Positions 53,138-62,015 of a stretch of DNA of 64,000 nucleotides are shown here, piece after piece. A model generated the notes under the pieces. It had not been told where the DNA came from and searched no databases. It saw nothing but the letters and a program-made list of their open reading frames with translations. Position numbers and translations under genes: made by a program. How positions within the stretch are numbered: position 1 is the first letter of the stretch; the number at the start of each line of letters is the position of its first letter. The DNA comes from Saccharopolyspora gregorii (GTDB lineage Bacteria > Actinomycetota > Actinomycetes > Mycobacteriales > Pseudonocardiaceae). The stretch covers positions 3,596,001 through 3,660,000 of the forward strand of contig NZ_CP059556.1 of NCBI RefSeq assembly GCF_024734405.1. The letters run 5' to 3'.

Positions 53138-53908
53138 TTGACGACGACGTACGACCCGAATCCCGTCCTCGATGAGCCGTGGCTCGAGATCGGAAAACAC
53201 CAGTTCAGATCCCGGCTCATCGTCGGCATCGAGCAGTACGACTCCGTTCCCGTCGTCAGGGACGTGCTGACCGCGACCGGAGCCGATGTCTTCATCACCA
53301 CCGTGGACCCGGAGAATCGCCGTTCCAGCCTGCTCCTGTCAGATCTCGACGACGCGCTCGCCCTGGAGAACTTCAGCTGGATCGGCACCACCTCGTTCTC
53401 CCGCTCGAAGGACAGCGCGGTCAAGACCGCGGGAATTCTGCGGGATTCGCTGGGAATCGACGTCCTGAAGCTGGACGTCCGGGGCGAGGACAACATGCCT
53501 GACAACCGGATGACGATCGAAGCAGCTCAAGAACTCCGTGCCCAGGGAATGGAACTCATGCCGTTCATCCTGCCGGATCTCGAAGCGGCGCGGGAACTAC
53601 AGGACCTCGGTTGTGCCGCGCTGCGCGTGATGGCGTCGCCGGTTGCTTCCGGCCGAGGCATCGTCGACCCGACGCGAATCCGGGAGGTCATCGAGCACTC
53701 GGACGTCCCGGTGATCGTCGAAGGCGGGCTGGGGAGCGCGAAGCACGTCGCATTCGCGATGGAACTCGGAGCCGCGGCGACGCTGATCAACACCGCGTTG
53801 GTGCGAGCAGGTGAGCCGCTCAAGATGGCCAGAGCCATGCGGTACGCGGCGACCGCTGGACGCCTGGCGTTCGAATCCAGCCCGATGCCGGAGGACCTGG
53901 CCGCCTGA
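53138..53908 (+). CDS. ThiG-like thiazole/thiosugar synthase paralogue
   Basis: 256-aa TIM-barrel protein. It resembles ThiG in IDVLKLDVRGEDN (Schiff-base lysine position), LPDLEAARELQDLGCAALRV, ASPVASGRGIVDP, VPVIVEGGLGSAKHVAFAMELG and INTALVRAGEPLKMARAMR. TTG 53138 is the best start, with AGGG nine bases upstream. No thiS, thiO, thiE or thiF is nearby, and several ThiG-conserved residues differ, so it may act outside thiamine synthesis, as BexX does in making a 2-thiosugar. It is intact among decayed neighbours. Function not established. Confidence 0.75.
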   Translation: MTTTYDPNPVLDEPWLEIGKHQFRSRLIVGIEQYDSVPVVRDVLTATGADVFITTVDPENRRSSLLLSDLDDALALENFSWIGTTSFSRSKDSAVKTAGILRDSLGIDVLKLDVRGEDNMPDNRMTIEAAQELRAQGMELMPFILPDLEAARELQDLGCAALRVMASPVASGRGIVDPTRIREVIEHSDVPVIVEGGLGSAKHVAFAMELGAAATLINTALVRAGEPLKMARAMRYAATAGRLAFESSPMPEDLAA

Positions 53909-54344
53909 TCGTCGAACCCGTTTCGCGCTCGGCGTGTTCGACGGGCCCGGGATCCAGCTGATTGGACGAACTCGACAGACATTTCCACCGTGATCGCCCT
54001 TCCGCGCGAAGCGGACGCTCGTGTCGAGTGAGGCACGCGTCGGCGCACGAACCGCACAGGTCACCGGGCACAGCAGCGTGCTGGTCCTGCTCGCCGTTGC
54101 CACCACCATCGCCAGCACCGGCTTGGCGGCAGGCGGGACGGCCGGAGCCCTTCTCGCCGTGGACGGAGTGAACAGCGTCCATGTGCTCAGCTCGGCTGGT
54201 CGGCAACTCGGTTCGCTTCGTGCCGAGGGTGCTACGACCCCCGTCCGCATCGAGAGAAGTTCTTGTTCCAGGCACCGCTGGAAGTCTGGCCCGGGAAGAC
54301 TTCCGATGAGGCGGGGTCCTCGGTCGTGCAGTGGTGTTTCCCGA
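53909..54344. other. Spacer with a possible MFS remnant
   Basis: No intact gene. A rightward frame at about 54021-54250 contains a hydrophobic stretch (LVLLAVATTIASTGLAAG) followed by GTAGALLAVDGVNSVHV and SSAGRQLGSLRAEG, reminiscent of the late part of drug-type MFS transporters (AGRQLG). It is too short to function and the resemblance is weak. Confidence 0.3.
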
Positions 54345-55094
54345 TCAGACCGCCGTGTAGCCTCCGTCGACGGTCACGGCGGTGCCGGTCATGAACGATG
54401 CACCTGGGGAGCACAGGAACGCGATGACGTTCGCGATCTCCTCCGGCGAACCGGCGCGGTCCATCGGCGGAGTCGTCCACCGCTGTGGGCCCGCTGACAC
54501 CACGGAAGCACCGTAGACGCCCTCGCTGTTGGTGGCCAGGTTCGTCGAGACATGGCCGGGGCACACGCAGTTGGCCCGGATTCCGCGGTCGGCGTACTCC
54601 GCTGCGATCCCGCGCGTCAGCTGCACGACGCCGCCTTTCGTCGCGTCGTAGGCGGCGCTGCGCCCCGCAGCGACGAGCGATCCGACCGAGCCGACGGTGA
54701 CGAGGGAACCGCCACCGGCCGCGAGCAGTTGCCGCAAACCGTGCTTGGCGGTGAAGAACATTCCGGTGAGGTTGACGCTGACGAGGTCGTGCCAAGACTC
54801 GGACGACATCTCGTGAGCGGGACCGCCGATCACGATGCCGGCCGCGGCGACAACCGAATCAAGCCCGCCGAACCGCTCTCCGGCCACCGTCATCGCGTGG
54901 GCGACGCTGTCCTCGTCGCCCACGTCGCACTCCACACCGACGCACGCCTCGCCGAGCGACTCGGCGACCTCCGCTGCGGCATCGCCCCGCACGTCGCAGA
55001 CCACGACGGACGCGCCGTCCCGGGCGAAGCACTCCGCCGTTGCGCGTCCGATACCGCTTCCCGCACCGGTGACCAGAATCCGCTGTGGAGTCAT
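54345..55094 (-). CDS. SDR oxidoreductase
   Basis: 249-aa classical SDR: ILVTGAGSGIGRATAE, VVAAAGIVIGG, TVGSVGSLVAAG and YDATK, with C-terminal MTGTAVTVDGGYTAV. Its ATG overlaps the preceding SDR stop by four bases. Last gene of a leftward operon that runs thiolase, enoyl-CoA hydratase, MBL hydrolase, SDR, SDR. Beta-oxidation context suggests a hydroxyacyl or ring-alcohol dehydrogenase. Confidence 0.83.
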   Translation of the reverse strand: MTPQRILVTGAGSGIGRATAECFARDGASVVVCDVRGDAAAEVAESLGEACVGVECDVGDEDSVAHAMTVAGERFGGLDSVVAAAGIVIGGPAHEMSSESWHDLVSVNLTGMFFTAKHGLRQLLAAGGGSLVTVGSVGSLVAAGRSAAYDATKGGVVQLTRGIAAEYADRGIRANCVCPGHVSTNLATNSEGVYGASVVSAGPQRWTTPPMDRAGSPEEIANVIAFLCSPGASFMTGTAVTVDGGYTAV

Positions 55095-55876
55095 GCGCCG
55101 CTCCCCTTCATTTCGATGCCGTACGACGTCGCCGTCAGGCCTCCGTCGACCGGGAGGTCAATGCCGGTGACGAACGCGCTCAGGTCCGAACCCAGCCACG
55201 CCGCCGCTTCACCGATGTCGGTCGGACGACCGAGGCGCCCCAACGGCAGCTTCGCCGCGTACGCGCCCCAATCCGCCTGCGCGAACTGCGGGTCACCGAC
55301 GCTCATGCCGCCTTCGATCGGTCCCGGGCAGAGCGCGTTGACCCGGATTCCCAGCGGTCCGAGCTCCACCGCGGCCGACTTGGTGAGCCCGCGCACGCCG
55401 AACTTCGTCGCGGAGTACGTCGTGGCACCCGCGCCGCCGATCAAGCCACGCGCGGAAGCGACGTTGACCACCGAACCGCTTCGGGCCCCGCTCTCCCGGT
55501 GGAGCTCAGCGAACGTCTGCAAGCCGAGGAACGTGCCCATGACGTTGACCCGGAAACTGCGTTCGAGATCAGCACGGCTGGACTGGGCAAGCGTCTTCCC
55601 GACGATGAGGCCGGCGTTGTTGACGAGGACGTCGAGGTGCCCGAGATCGCGGCGCACCACATCGGCCGCTTCCGCCCACGCAGCGGGATCAGCCACGTCG
55701 AGCGGTCGACAAGCCGCGGACCTCCCCAACGCGGCAGTGGTCCGCTCCAGTTCCTCGGTCAGCACGTCGGTGAGCAGAACCCGCGCGCCATGCCGCACGC
55801 ACGCGTCGGCGATGGCGGCACCGAGGCCACCGGCCGCACCGGTCACCAGCACGGATTTCCCCGCGAGCAGCTGCAT
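55091..55876 (-). CDS. SDR oxidoreductase
   Basis: 261-aa SDR starting MQLLAGKSVLVTGAAGGLG; ATG 55876 is preceded by a GGTGGGG ribosome-like site, and the upstream 28 codons are not family-like. VLVNNAGLIVG, NVASARGLIGG, YSATK and VTGIDLPVDGGLTA complete the family pattern. Coupled by a 4-bp overlap to the next SDR. Substrate unknown. Confidence 0.83.
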   Translation of the reverse strand: MQLLAGKSVLVTGAAGGLGAAIADACVRHGARVLLTDVLTEELERTTAALGRSAACRPLDVADPAAWAEAADVVRRDLGHLDVLVNNAGLIVGKTLAQSSRADLERSFRVNVMGTFLGLQTFAELHRESGARSGSVVNVASARGLIGGAGATTYSATKFGVRGLTKSAAVELGPLGIRVNALCPGPIEGGMSVGDPQFAQADWGAYAAKLPLGRLGRPTDIGEAAAWLGSDLSAFVTGIDLPVDGGLTATSYGIEMKGSGA

Positions 55877-55931
55877 CCCCACCTCGTCGATTGTTGAGGC
55901 ACTCCGAGAACGGTTCGATTCCTGGGCTCGT

Positions 55932-56984
55932 TCAGCGCGGGTCACGGGTGCCGTCGTCACCTGTCCGCACGTACCGCGCCACTCCCTCCACGAGCTCGAC
56001 CGCGAGTCGTCCGCGTTCGACGAGCACGTCGAGGTGTGCGGCCGTCTCGTTCACCGCGAGCATCTGGTTGAAGGCGTTGAGCTCTGCGAACGGGACCTCG
56101 TGCCTGGTCCACATCAGATCCCGTGCCACCGCCGAAGCGTCGCTCGTGCGGCGGCCGAGCGCGTCGATGGTGGCGTCGAGCCGTGCGTCGTGATGTTCGA
56201 GGAGTTCGGCGACTCTCGCGTGCGCACTGCCTCCGGCGGGCCCGTGCGCCGGCAGCAGCTCCGCGTCCGCGAACGCGGTGACGAGGTGCAGCGAGTCCAG
56301 GTAGTCCGCGAGCGGCCGACCGGACGTGGTCAGTTCGAAGCCGATCGACGGAGTGATGTGCGGAAGCACGTGATCGCCGGAGAACAGCAGGCCGCGGCTC
56401 TCATCGAGGTACACGACATGTCCTCTGGTATGGCCGGGCGTCGGGACGACGCGCAGCGCGTGCCGCTCGAATCGGACCACGCCGGGACCCAGCCATCGAT
56501 CCGGCTTCTCCCAGACGCTCGCATCGAATTCGCTACGGTCCATGTCCCGCAGAACGCGTTCGGCGAGTTCGCCGGCGCCTGCCCGGCGCAGGGTGTCCAG
56601 GGAGGTGACCGGAACGTCCGTGCGGACCTCGTCCAGCATTTCCAGTCCTGGACGTTCGCCGGCTCCCAAGTACACCCGCGAGCCGACCAGCCTGCGCAGC
56701 TCGACGGCCTGGGTGTAGTGGTCTCGGTGCACGTGCGTGACCAAGATGTGGCTGACGTCGCCGAGGTCGTGGCCGAGCGCGGCCAACCCGGCTTCGAGCT
56801 CCTTGCGCGACTCCGAAACCGCCCAGCCGCCGTCGATCAGGATGACGTCGTCGCCGTCTTCGAGGACGTAGACGTTGACGGCCCGGAGACCGTCGTTGGG
56901 CAGCGGCAGCGGTATCCGATGCACGTCCGGCCGGATCGTCTCCACCCCGCTGCAGGCCCACGGCCCCCTGTCCAGTTTCGTCAC
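55932..56984 (-). CDS. Metallo-beta-lactamase-fold hydrolase
   Basis: 350-aa MBL-fold protein. Zinc motif HxHxDH in LVTHVHRDHYTQA, then TPGHTRGHVVYLD and LLFSGDHVLPHITPS for the remaining ligands. A C-terminal helical domain follows, as in the large group of glyoxalase II-like/lactonase/thioesterase-like MBL proteins. In a CoA-thioester operon a thioesterase or lactonase role is plausible. The start is ATG 56984, 110 bp after the enoyl-CoA hydratase stop. Confidence 0.85.
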   Translation of the reverse strand: MTKLDRGPWACSGVETIRPDVHRIPLPLPNDGLRAVNVYVLEDGDDVILIDGGWAVSESRKELEAGLAALGHDLGDVSHILVTHVHRDHYTQAVELRRLVGSRVYLGAGERPGLEMLDEVRTDVPVTSLDTLRRAGAGELAERVLRDMDRSEFDASVWEKPDRWLGPGVVRFERHALRVVPTPGHTRGHVVYLDESRGLLFSGDHVLPHITPSIGFELTTSGRPLADYLDSLHLVTAFADAELLPAHGPAGGSAHARVAELLEHHDARLDATIDALGRRTSDASAVARDLMWTRHEVPFAELNAFNQMLAVNETAAHLDVLVERGRLAVELVEGVARYVRTGDDGTRDPR

Positions 56985-57094
56985 GTGCTTCCCTTCGCCG
57001 CGTTGGAGCTCGGTTCAGTTCTGCTGCGAGCCGGCTGTTCCCCTTCCGCGTCAGAGCCGTGAACGATCGGGTCGAAGGGGTCCCCGGTCGCGGC

Positions 57095-57955
57095 TCAGTC
57101 CGCGTGCGGTGGGAGGAAGCGCGGTGGGCGTTTGGCCCGGAATGCCGCCAAACCCTCGACGCCCTCGGGTGACACCGCCGCTGCGGCCAGGGACCGGGAT
57201 TCGCGATCCAGTTGGGTGTCAAGTCCGCTGGAGAGCCCTTGGGCGACGAGGTGCTTCGTGGCACCGAACGCCCCCGTCGCGCCGCGCGCCAATTGACCGG
57301 CGAGCCGCTGCGCCTCGTCGACCAGCGTCTCGCCATCGGTGACGCGGGTGATCAGCCCCATGGCCGCCGCCTCGTCCGCGGGGATTCGGGGGTTGGTCAG
57401 CAGTAGTTCCATGGCGCGCTTCGGACCGACCAGGCGCGGCAGCGACCAGGTCACCCCGGCATCCGGCGAATAGCCGATCCCGGTGTAGGCGAGCAGGAAC
57501 ACCGCGTCCGCGGAGGCGATCGTCAAGTCCGCGGCTGCCGCTAGGCCGACTCCGGCACCGGCCACCGAGCCGTGCACAGCGGCGATGAGCGGTGCCTCCA
57601 TCGACGCGAAGATTCGCAGCGCGTCGTGCAGGGCGTCGGTGACGGAAATCAGGTGATCCCGTCGATCCTCGACGTCCACCGCCTCGAAGTCGCGAAGGTC
57701 CCCTCCGACGCAGAACGAATGTCCTTCGCCGCGCAGCAGTACGACCCGGGCGTTCGCACGGCGGCAGGTCCGTGCAGCGTCCAGAAGTGCGCACGCCATT
57801 ACGAGATCGATGGGGTTGCCTCGGTCTCCGCGTCGCATGACCACATGGGCGATCGAATCGCGCACCTCGACGGTGACGGGTGATCTTTCCACGCTGTTCC
57901 CGCTCACGGGTCCGTTCGGCTCCCGTCGACGATCGCCGCGCAGTTCCTCGGTCAT
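57095..57955 (-). CDS. Enoyl-CoA hydratase/isomerase family protein
   Basis: 286-aa crotonase-fold protein. SFCVGGDLRDFEAV is the oxyanion-hole/active-site strand, followed by PLIAAVHGSVAGAGVGLAAA, GYSPDAGVTWSLPRLVG and AMGLITRV. The usual second catalytic Glu position is Asp in SPDAGVT, as in several isomerases and dehydratases of the family. ATG 57955 has GAGG six bases upstream; GTG 57967 is an alternative. Directly follows the thiolase gene, so it probably acts in the same beta-oxidation-like sequence. Confidence 0.87.
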   Translation of the reverse strand: MTEELRGDRRREPNGPVSGNSVERSPVTVEVRDSIAHVVMRRGDRGNPIDLVMACALLDAARTCRRANARVVLLRGEGHSFCVGGDLRDFEAVDVEDRRDHLISVTDALHDALRIFASMEAPLIAAVHGSVAGAGVGLAAAADLTIASADAVFLLAYTGIGYSPDAGVTWSLPRLVGPKRAMELLLTNPRIPADEAAAMGLITRVTDGETLVDEAQRLAGQLARGATGAFGATKHLVAQGLSSGLDTQLDRESRSLAAAAVSPEGVEGLAAFRAKRPPRFLPPHAD

Positions 57956-57977
57956 CTCGGACCTCACTCTCGTGTCG

Positions 57978-59126
57978 TCAGATGCGTTCGACGACTGTCG
58001 CGTTCGCCATGCCGCCGCCCTCGCACATGGTCTGGAGGCCGTACCGCCCGCCGGTCCGGCGGAGGTGGTGGATCAGGGTGGTCATGAGCCGTCCCCCGGT
58101 CGCGCCGAGCGGATGGCCCAGCGCGATGGCCCCGCCGAGCACGTTCGTCTTCGCCCAAGGAGCCCCGGATTCCTTCAGCCAGGCCAGGACCACCGAAGCG
58201 AACGCCTCGTTCACCTCGAACAGGTCGATCTCGTCGATCGTGAGGCCGGCCTTGGCCAGGACCGCCTCCGTCGCGGGGATCGGGCCCGTGAGCATGAACA
58301 CCGGGTCGGACCCCACGACCGCCATGGTGTGAATCCTCGCCAGCGGTGTGAGTCCGTGAACCTCGACCGCCTTCTCGGACGCGATCAGCATCGCGGACGC
58401 GCCATCGGAGATCTGGCTCGACACGGCAGGTGTGAGCCGGCCGCCCTCGCGGAGGGGCTTCAGGCCGGCCATCTTCTCCAGCGAACCGTCCGGACGCGGC
58501 CCTTCGTCAGCGACGACATCACCGACCTGCACGATTTCTTCGGCGAAAAGACCGTCAGCGGTGGCCGCGATGGCGCGCTGGTGGCTGTCGAAGGCCAGCC
58601 GCTCCATGTCCTCGCGGGAGATGCTCCACTCCTGCGCGATGAGCTCCGCGCCGCGGAACTGGGAGATTTCCTGATCTCCGTATCGATGCGTCCAACCCTC
58701 ACCGCCGTAGGGGAACCCCATTCCCTCTCGTTGGCCGACGACGGCCGGACCGGCGAGCGGCACCAGCGACATCACCTCGACACCACCGGCGACGACGAGG
58801 TCCTGGGTCCCGGACATCACGGCCTGCGCCGCGAAGTGGATCGTCTGCTGGGACGACCCGCACTGACGGTCGATCGTGGTCGCGGGGACCGTCTCCGGCA
58901 GCCCGGCGCTCAGCCACGCGTTGCGGGCGACGTTCCCGGCCTGCGCACCCATCTGGTCGACGCACCCCAAGATCACGTCATCGACCGCCGCCGGATCGAC
59001 GCCGGTCCTCTCCAGCAACGCGGCGAGGACGCGTGCGCCGAGATCGTTCGGGTGGACGGCGCTGAGCCCGCCGCCACGACGTCCGACCGGCGTTCGAAGA
59101 GCTTCGACGACGTAGGCCTCGGGCAT
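57978..59126 (-). CDS. Thiolase (acetyl-CoA C-acyltransferase)
   Basis: 382-aa thiolase with all three catalytic regions: Cys89 in TTIDRQCGSSQQ, the histidine in GGAIALGHPLGATGG, and the C-terminal cysteine in QTMCEGGGMAN; NEAFAS is also present. It releases acetyl- or propionyl-CoA from a 3-oxoacyl-CoA. Resembles FadA6-type thiolases in general pattern, but I cannot fix the subgroup. First gene of the leftward operon, divergent from an SDR across two AACTGA-type operators. Confidence 0.9.
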   Translation of the reverse strand: MPEAYVVEALRTPVGRRGGGLSAVHPNDLGARVLAALLERTGVDPAAVDDVILGCVDQMGAQAGNVARNAWLSAGLPETVPATTIDRQCGSSQQTIHFAAQAVMSGTQDLVVAGGVEVMSLVPLAGPAVVGQREGMGFPYGGEGWTHRYGDQEISQFRGAELIAQEWSISREDMERLAFDSHQRAIAATADGLFAEEIVQVGDVVADEGPRPDGSLEKMAGLKPLREGGRLTPAVSSQISDGASAMLIASEKAVEVHGLTPLARIHTMAVVGSDPVFMLTGPIPATEAVLAKAGLTIDEIDLFEVNEAFASVVLAWLKESGAPWAKTNVLGGAIALGHPLGATGGRLMTTLIHHLRRTGGRYGLQTMCEGGGMANATVVERI

Positions 59127-59241
59127 GGTTTCTCCAGGTGCGACGAAGTTGCGAGACGGCCGAACCGGGTGAGTTCCGTCGGCGCACTTCCGGCGTGCGC
59201 TCCGCACTTGCCGGCCGCTCGAGCAAGCCTCAAGTTAACAG

Positions 59242-59311
59242 AACTGAATTCAGTTGCATAGGTTCGAACAGCTGGGAACCGGGTGACCTACGAGCTAAAC
59301 TGACTCCAGTT
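59242..59311. promoter_or_regulatory. Two AACTGAATTCAGTT-type operators (thiolase/SDR promoter)
   Basis: AACTGAATTCAGTT at 59242-59255 is a perfect 14-bp palindrome; AACTGACTCCAGTT at 59298-59311 matches it at 12 of 14 bases and runs into another TCAGTT. Both lie between the divergent thiolase and SDR genes. A third copy with one mismatch is at 62853. AT-rich palindromes like these stand out in the GC-rich sequence and are typical TetR targets. Confidence 0.75.
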
Positions 59312-59330
59312 CAGTTCCACGGGAGGGCAT

Positions 59331-60080
59331 GTGACCAGGCGACTCGACGGCAGCACAGCACTCGTCACCGGCGCCACCGGTGGACTCGGCGTACCCATCG
59401 TCCGCCGACTCGTAGCAGAAGGAGCGCGGGTGGTCATCACGGATGTCGACGCCTGCGCGTGCGAACGGCTGGCCGCCGAGCTCGGCACCGGCGCGGCGGC
59501 CCACGCGCTCGACGTCACCGAACAACAGCGTTGGCACGAGGTGACGGCGGCGGTGGAAGCCGAGCACGGGGGCCTGGACGTGCTGGTCAACAACGCCGGC
59601 ATCGGCAGCCTGGCCACCGTCGAGGACGAGACGGTCGAGCGCTGGGAGCAGGTGATCGACATCGACCAGCGGGGCACCTGGCTCGGCATGAAGCATTGCG
59701 GGCCGCTGATCGAGCGCAGTGGCGGAGGGTCGATCGTCAACATCGCGTCGATCCTCGGTGCGGGTGGCGGCTTGGCCAACAGCTTCGGCTACGCCGCCGC
59801 GAAGGGCGCCGTGCGCTCGATGACCGCGAACGCCGCTCTGCACTGGGCCGAGCGCGGCGTCCGCGTCAACGCGGTGGTGCCCGGGTTCATCGGCACCGCC
59901 CAGCTGCACGAGCGTTTCGACGGCAGCGAACGGCACCGCGCCATGCTCGCCAACACCCCGATGGGCAGGTTGGGACGACCGGAGGAGGTCGCCGCCGCAG
60001 TCGCCCACCTGGCCAGCGACGACGCCGGCTACACGACCGGTTCGGAGCTGTACGTCGACGGCGGCTGGACCGCCAGGTAG
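59331..60080 (+). CDS. SDR oxidoreductase
   Basis: 249-aa SDR from GTG 59331 (GGGAGG five bases upstream): ALVTGATGGLGVPIV, VLVNNAGIGSL, NIASILGAGGG, YAAAK and TTGSELYVDGGWTAR. Single-gene unit, divergent from the thiolase operon and followed by a bidirectional terminator. Its promoter carries the shared operator, so it belongs to the same catabolic regulon. Confidence 0.85.
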   Translation: MTRRLDGSTALVTGATGGLGVPIVRRLVAEGARVVITDVDACACERLAAELGTGAAAHALDVTEQQRWHEVTAAVEAEHGGLDVLVNNAGIGSLATVEDETVERWEQVIDIDQRGTWLGMKHCGPLIERSGGGSIVNIASILGAGGGLANSFGYAAAKGAVRSMTANAALHWAERGVRVNAVVPGFIGTAQLHERFDGSERHRAMLANTPMGRLGRPEEVAAAVAHLASDDAGYTTGSELYVDGGWTAR

Positions 60081-60092
60081 CTCCGGCGAGGC

Positions 60093-60129
60093 AGCGGGGC
60101 CGCCCTTCACCTCGAAGGGCGGCCCCGCT
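60093..60129. terminator. Bidirectional terminator between convergent genes
   Basis: AGCGGGGCCGCCCTT (60093-60107) is perfectly complementary to AAGGGCGGCCCCGCT (60115-60129), seven-base loop, followed by TCTTCTCGTT. It lies between the SDR stop (60080) and the acyl-CoA ligase stop (60146). Confidence 0.85.
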
Positions 60130-60145
60130 TCTTCTCGTTGCGCCG

Positions 60146-61636
60146 TCAGATGGCGCTGCGCTCGCTGAGCTCACGGGCCGTGCGCGCGGCATCCGCGCGG
60201 GACAGCTTGCCGACCCGGTTCAGCGGCAGCTCGTCCACGCGGAACAGGTACTCGGGCCACTTGGCCTTCATCAACCCGCGCTGGTCCAGATGCGCCGTCG
60301 CGGCGTCGAGGTCGAAGCCGGCGTCCTGCGTCACGACCAGCGCCGCGACCCGCTCGCCCAGGAGCTCGTCCGGCACCGGCACGACGCACAGCTGCTCGAT
60401 GGCGGGGTGCGAGGCGAGGGCCGTCTCGACCTCGACGATGTCGATGTTCCGACCACCGCGGATGATCACGCTCTTCTCCCTGCCCCGCACCGACACCACG
60501 CCGTCGGCCCGCACCGACATCAGGTCGCCGGTCGGGAAGAAGCCGTCCGGGGTCACCTCGGGCGCTTCGACGGTTCCGTTGCGGGCGTACCCGAGGAACA
60601 GCGATGGGCCGCGCACCTGCGCCCGCCCGACCTCGCCCGCCGCAACCGGCACACCATCCAGGTCGACCACGCGCAGCTCCGTGCCGGGAAACGGTCGGCC
60701 ATCCGTGCCCAGGCGCGTCTCGTCGGGGTCGTCCATTCGCGGCGACGTGTGCCCCAGGCACTCGGACATGCCGAACACGCGCAGGATCCGCGTGCCGAGA
60801 CGTCCCTCCGCGCGCGCCAGCGCCGCCGCCTCCATCGGCCCGCCACCGATCGTCATGGCCCGCACGTCGCGCAGCGGCCGGTCGCCCTCCACGGCGCTCG
60901 CCAGCTGCAGGGCCATCGTCGGTACGCACATCGTCCAGCGGACGCCGTGCTCGGCCATCAGCCGCAGCGCGGTCGGCGGATGCCACCGGTCCAGGAACAC
61001 GATCCGGCCGCCGAGCATGAGCGGCAGGTACAGGCCGAAGCAGAACGCCGCCGCCGACGACAGCGGAACCAGCGCCGCGACGGAATCACCGGAAGCGAGG
61101 CCGACCGCGTCGATGGTGCTCCGCCCGGCGTAGCGCAGCGCCGCTTCGGACTGCACCACGCCCTTGGGGCGGCCGGTCGACCCGGAGGTCAGGCCGATCA
61201 CCACACCACCGCTCCAGCGCGGGCCCGGACTAGCCGCCCGCGTCCGGCTGCCCCACCCGTCGAGCACCTGCGGGCCCTCGGAGTCCGGTAACCACTCGCC
61301 GAGGCATTCCGGCGAGGCGATCACCACGGCCGGGTCGATGTCCTCGCACGCGGCGTCGTACTCGGCGCGAGTGGCGTGGTGGCTGAGCAGACCGAGCGTG
61401 CCGTCCAGCTTGCCCGCGGCGAGGGCGGCGACCACGGTCCGCCAGGAGTTGTCCGCCTGCACCAAGATCGTCGCCTGCGGTCCGGCCACGTCGCGCACCG
61501 CGCTCGACAGTTCCTCGGCGGCGCGCAGCAACTCGCGCAGCGAATGCTCGCCGTCGACGTCGGCCGCGATGACCGCATCGCCGCCCGCCAGCGTCGTAGC
61601 TGCTCTGGACTCGAGTTCGGCCACCAGTTCCCGCAT
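60146..61636 (-). CDS. AMP-dependent acyl-CoA synthetase/ligase
   Basis: 496-aa ANL-superfamily enzyme that activates a carboxylate to its CoA thioester through an adenylate. P-loop GLTSGSTGRPKGVV, FGMSECLGHTSP (A5), GFFPTGDLMSV (A7), RGREKSVIIRGGRNID (A8) and the C-terminal lysine in LNRVGKLSRADA (A10) are complete. Last gene of a leftward operon with two SnoaL-like and one EthD-like proteins. It would start the CoA-dependent part of the pathway served by the thiolase and hydratase. Substrate unknown. Confidence 0.9.
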   Translation of the reverse strand: MRELVAELESRAATTLAGGDAVIAADVDGEHSLRELLRAAEELSSAVRDVAGPQATILVQADNSWRTVVAALAAGKLDGTLGLLSHHATRAEYDAACEDIDPAVVIASPECLGEWLPDSEGPQVLDGWGSRTRAASPGPRWSGGVVIGLTSGSTGRPKGVVQSEAALRYAGRSTIDAVGLASGDSVAALVPLSSAAAFCFGLYLPLMLGGRIVFLDRWHPPTALRLMAEHGVRWTMCVPTMALQLASAVEGDRPLRDVRAMTIGGGPMEAAALARAEGRLGTRILRVFGMSECLGHTSPRMDDPDETRLGTDGRPFPGTELRVVDLDGVPVAAGEVGRAQVRGPSLFLGYARNGTVEAPEVTPDGFFPTGDLMSVRADGVVSVRGREKSVIIRGGRNIDIVEVETALASHPAIEQLCVVPVPDELLGERVAALVVTQDAGFDLDAATAHLDQRGLMKAKWPEYLFRVDELPLNRVGKLSRADAARTARELSERSAI

Positions 61637-61663
61637 TGCATTCGCCTCCGTTGGCTCAGGGAC

Positions 61664-61984
61664 TCAGCCCGAGAACATTTCCCGCTCTTCGCCGAGCACC
61701 GCGATGCGCTTGCCCCGCATGCGCCCGACGTGGCGGATCGCCGCGTCCCACTCCGCGCTGGCCAACGCCGCGCGTGCCGCCTCTTCGGAATCGAAGCTCA
61801 GCACGGACAGCCCGTCCCAACCCTCCGATCGCGGCTCCATCGCGCTGGTGATGGCGGTGTGCCGCCACGCCCGCAGACCCGGCAGCGGGTACGTCACCTC
61901 AGCGTGTTCGCCTCGCCACCACTCGATGAACTGCTCATGGGTCCACTCCGGGGGACGGGAGGCCAGCAGAGCCAGATTGAACAT
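61664..61984 (-). CDS. EthD-like dimeric alpha/beta-barrel protein
   Basis: 106-aa protein, MFNLALLASRPPEWTHEQF, with EFIEWW-like segment QFIEWWRGEHAEV and a later WDGLSVLSFDSEEAARAAL, the ferredoxin-like half-barrel seen in EthD and related polyketide cyclase or monooxygenase-like proteins. ATG 61984 fits the family start better than the upstream GTG. It lies 27 bp before the acyl-CoA ligase. Members of this group accompany degradation of ethers, terpenoids and aromatics; the specific role is unknown. Confidence 0.72.
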   Translation of the reverse strand: MFNLALLASRPPEWTHEQFIEWWRGEHAEVTYPLPGLRAWRHTAITSAMEPRSEGWDGLSVLSFDSEEAARAALASAEWDAAIRHVGRMRGKRIAVLGEEREMFSG

Positions 61985-62015
61985 TCCACGTCGTCCTTCC
62001 ACACCTGGCACCCGC

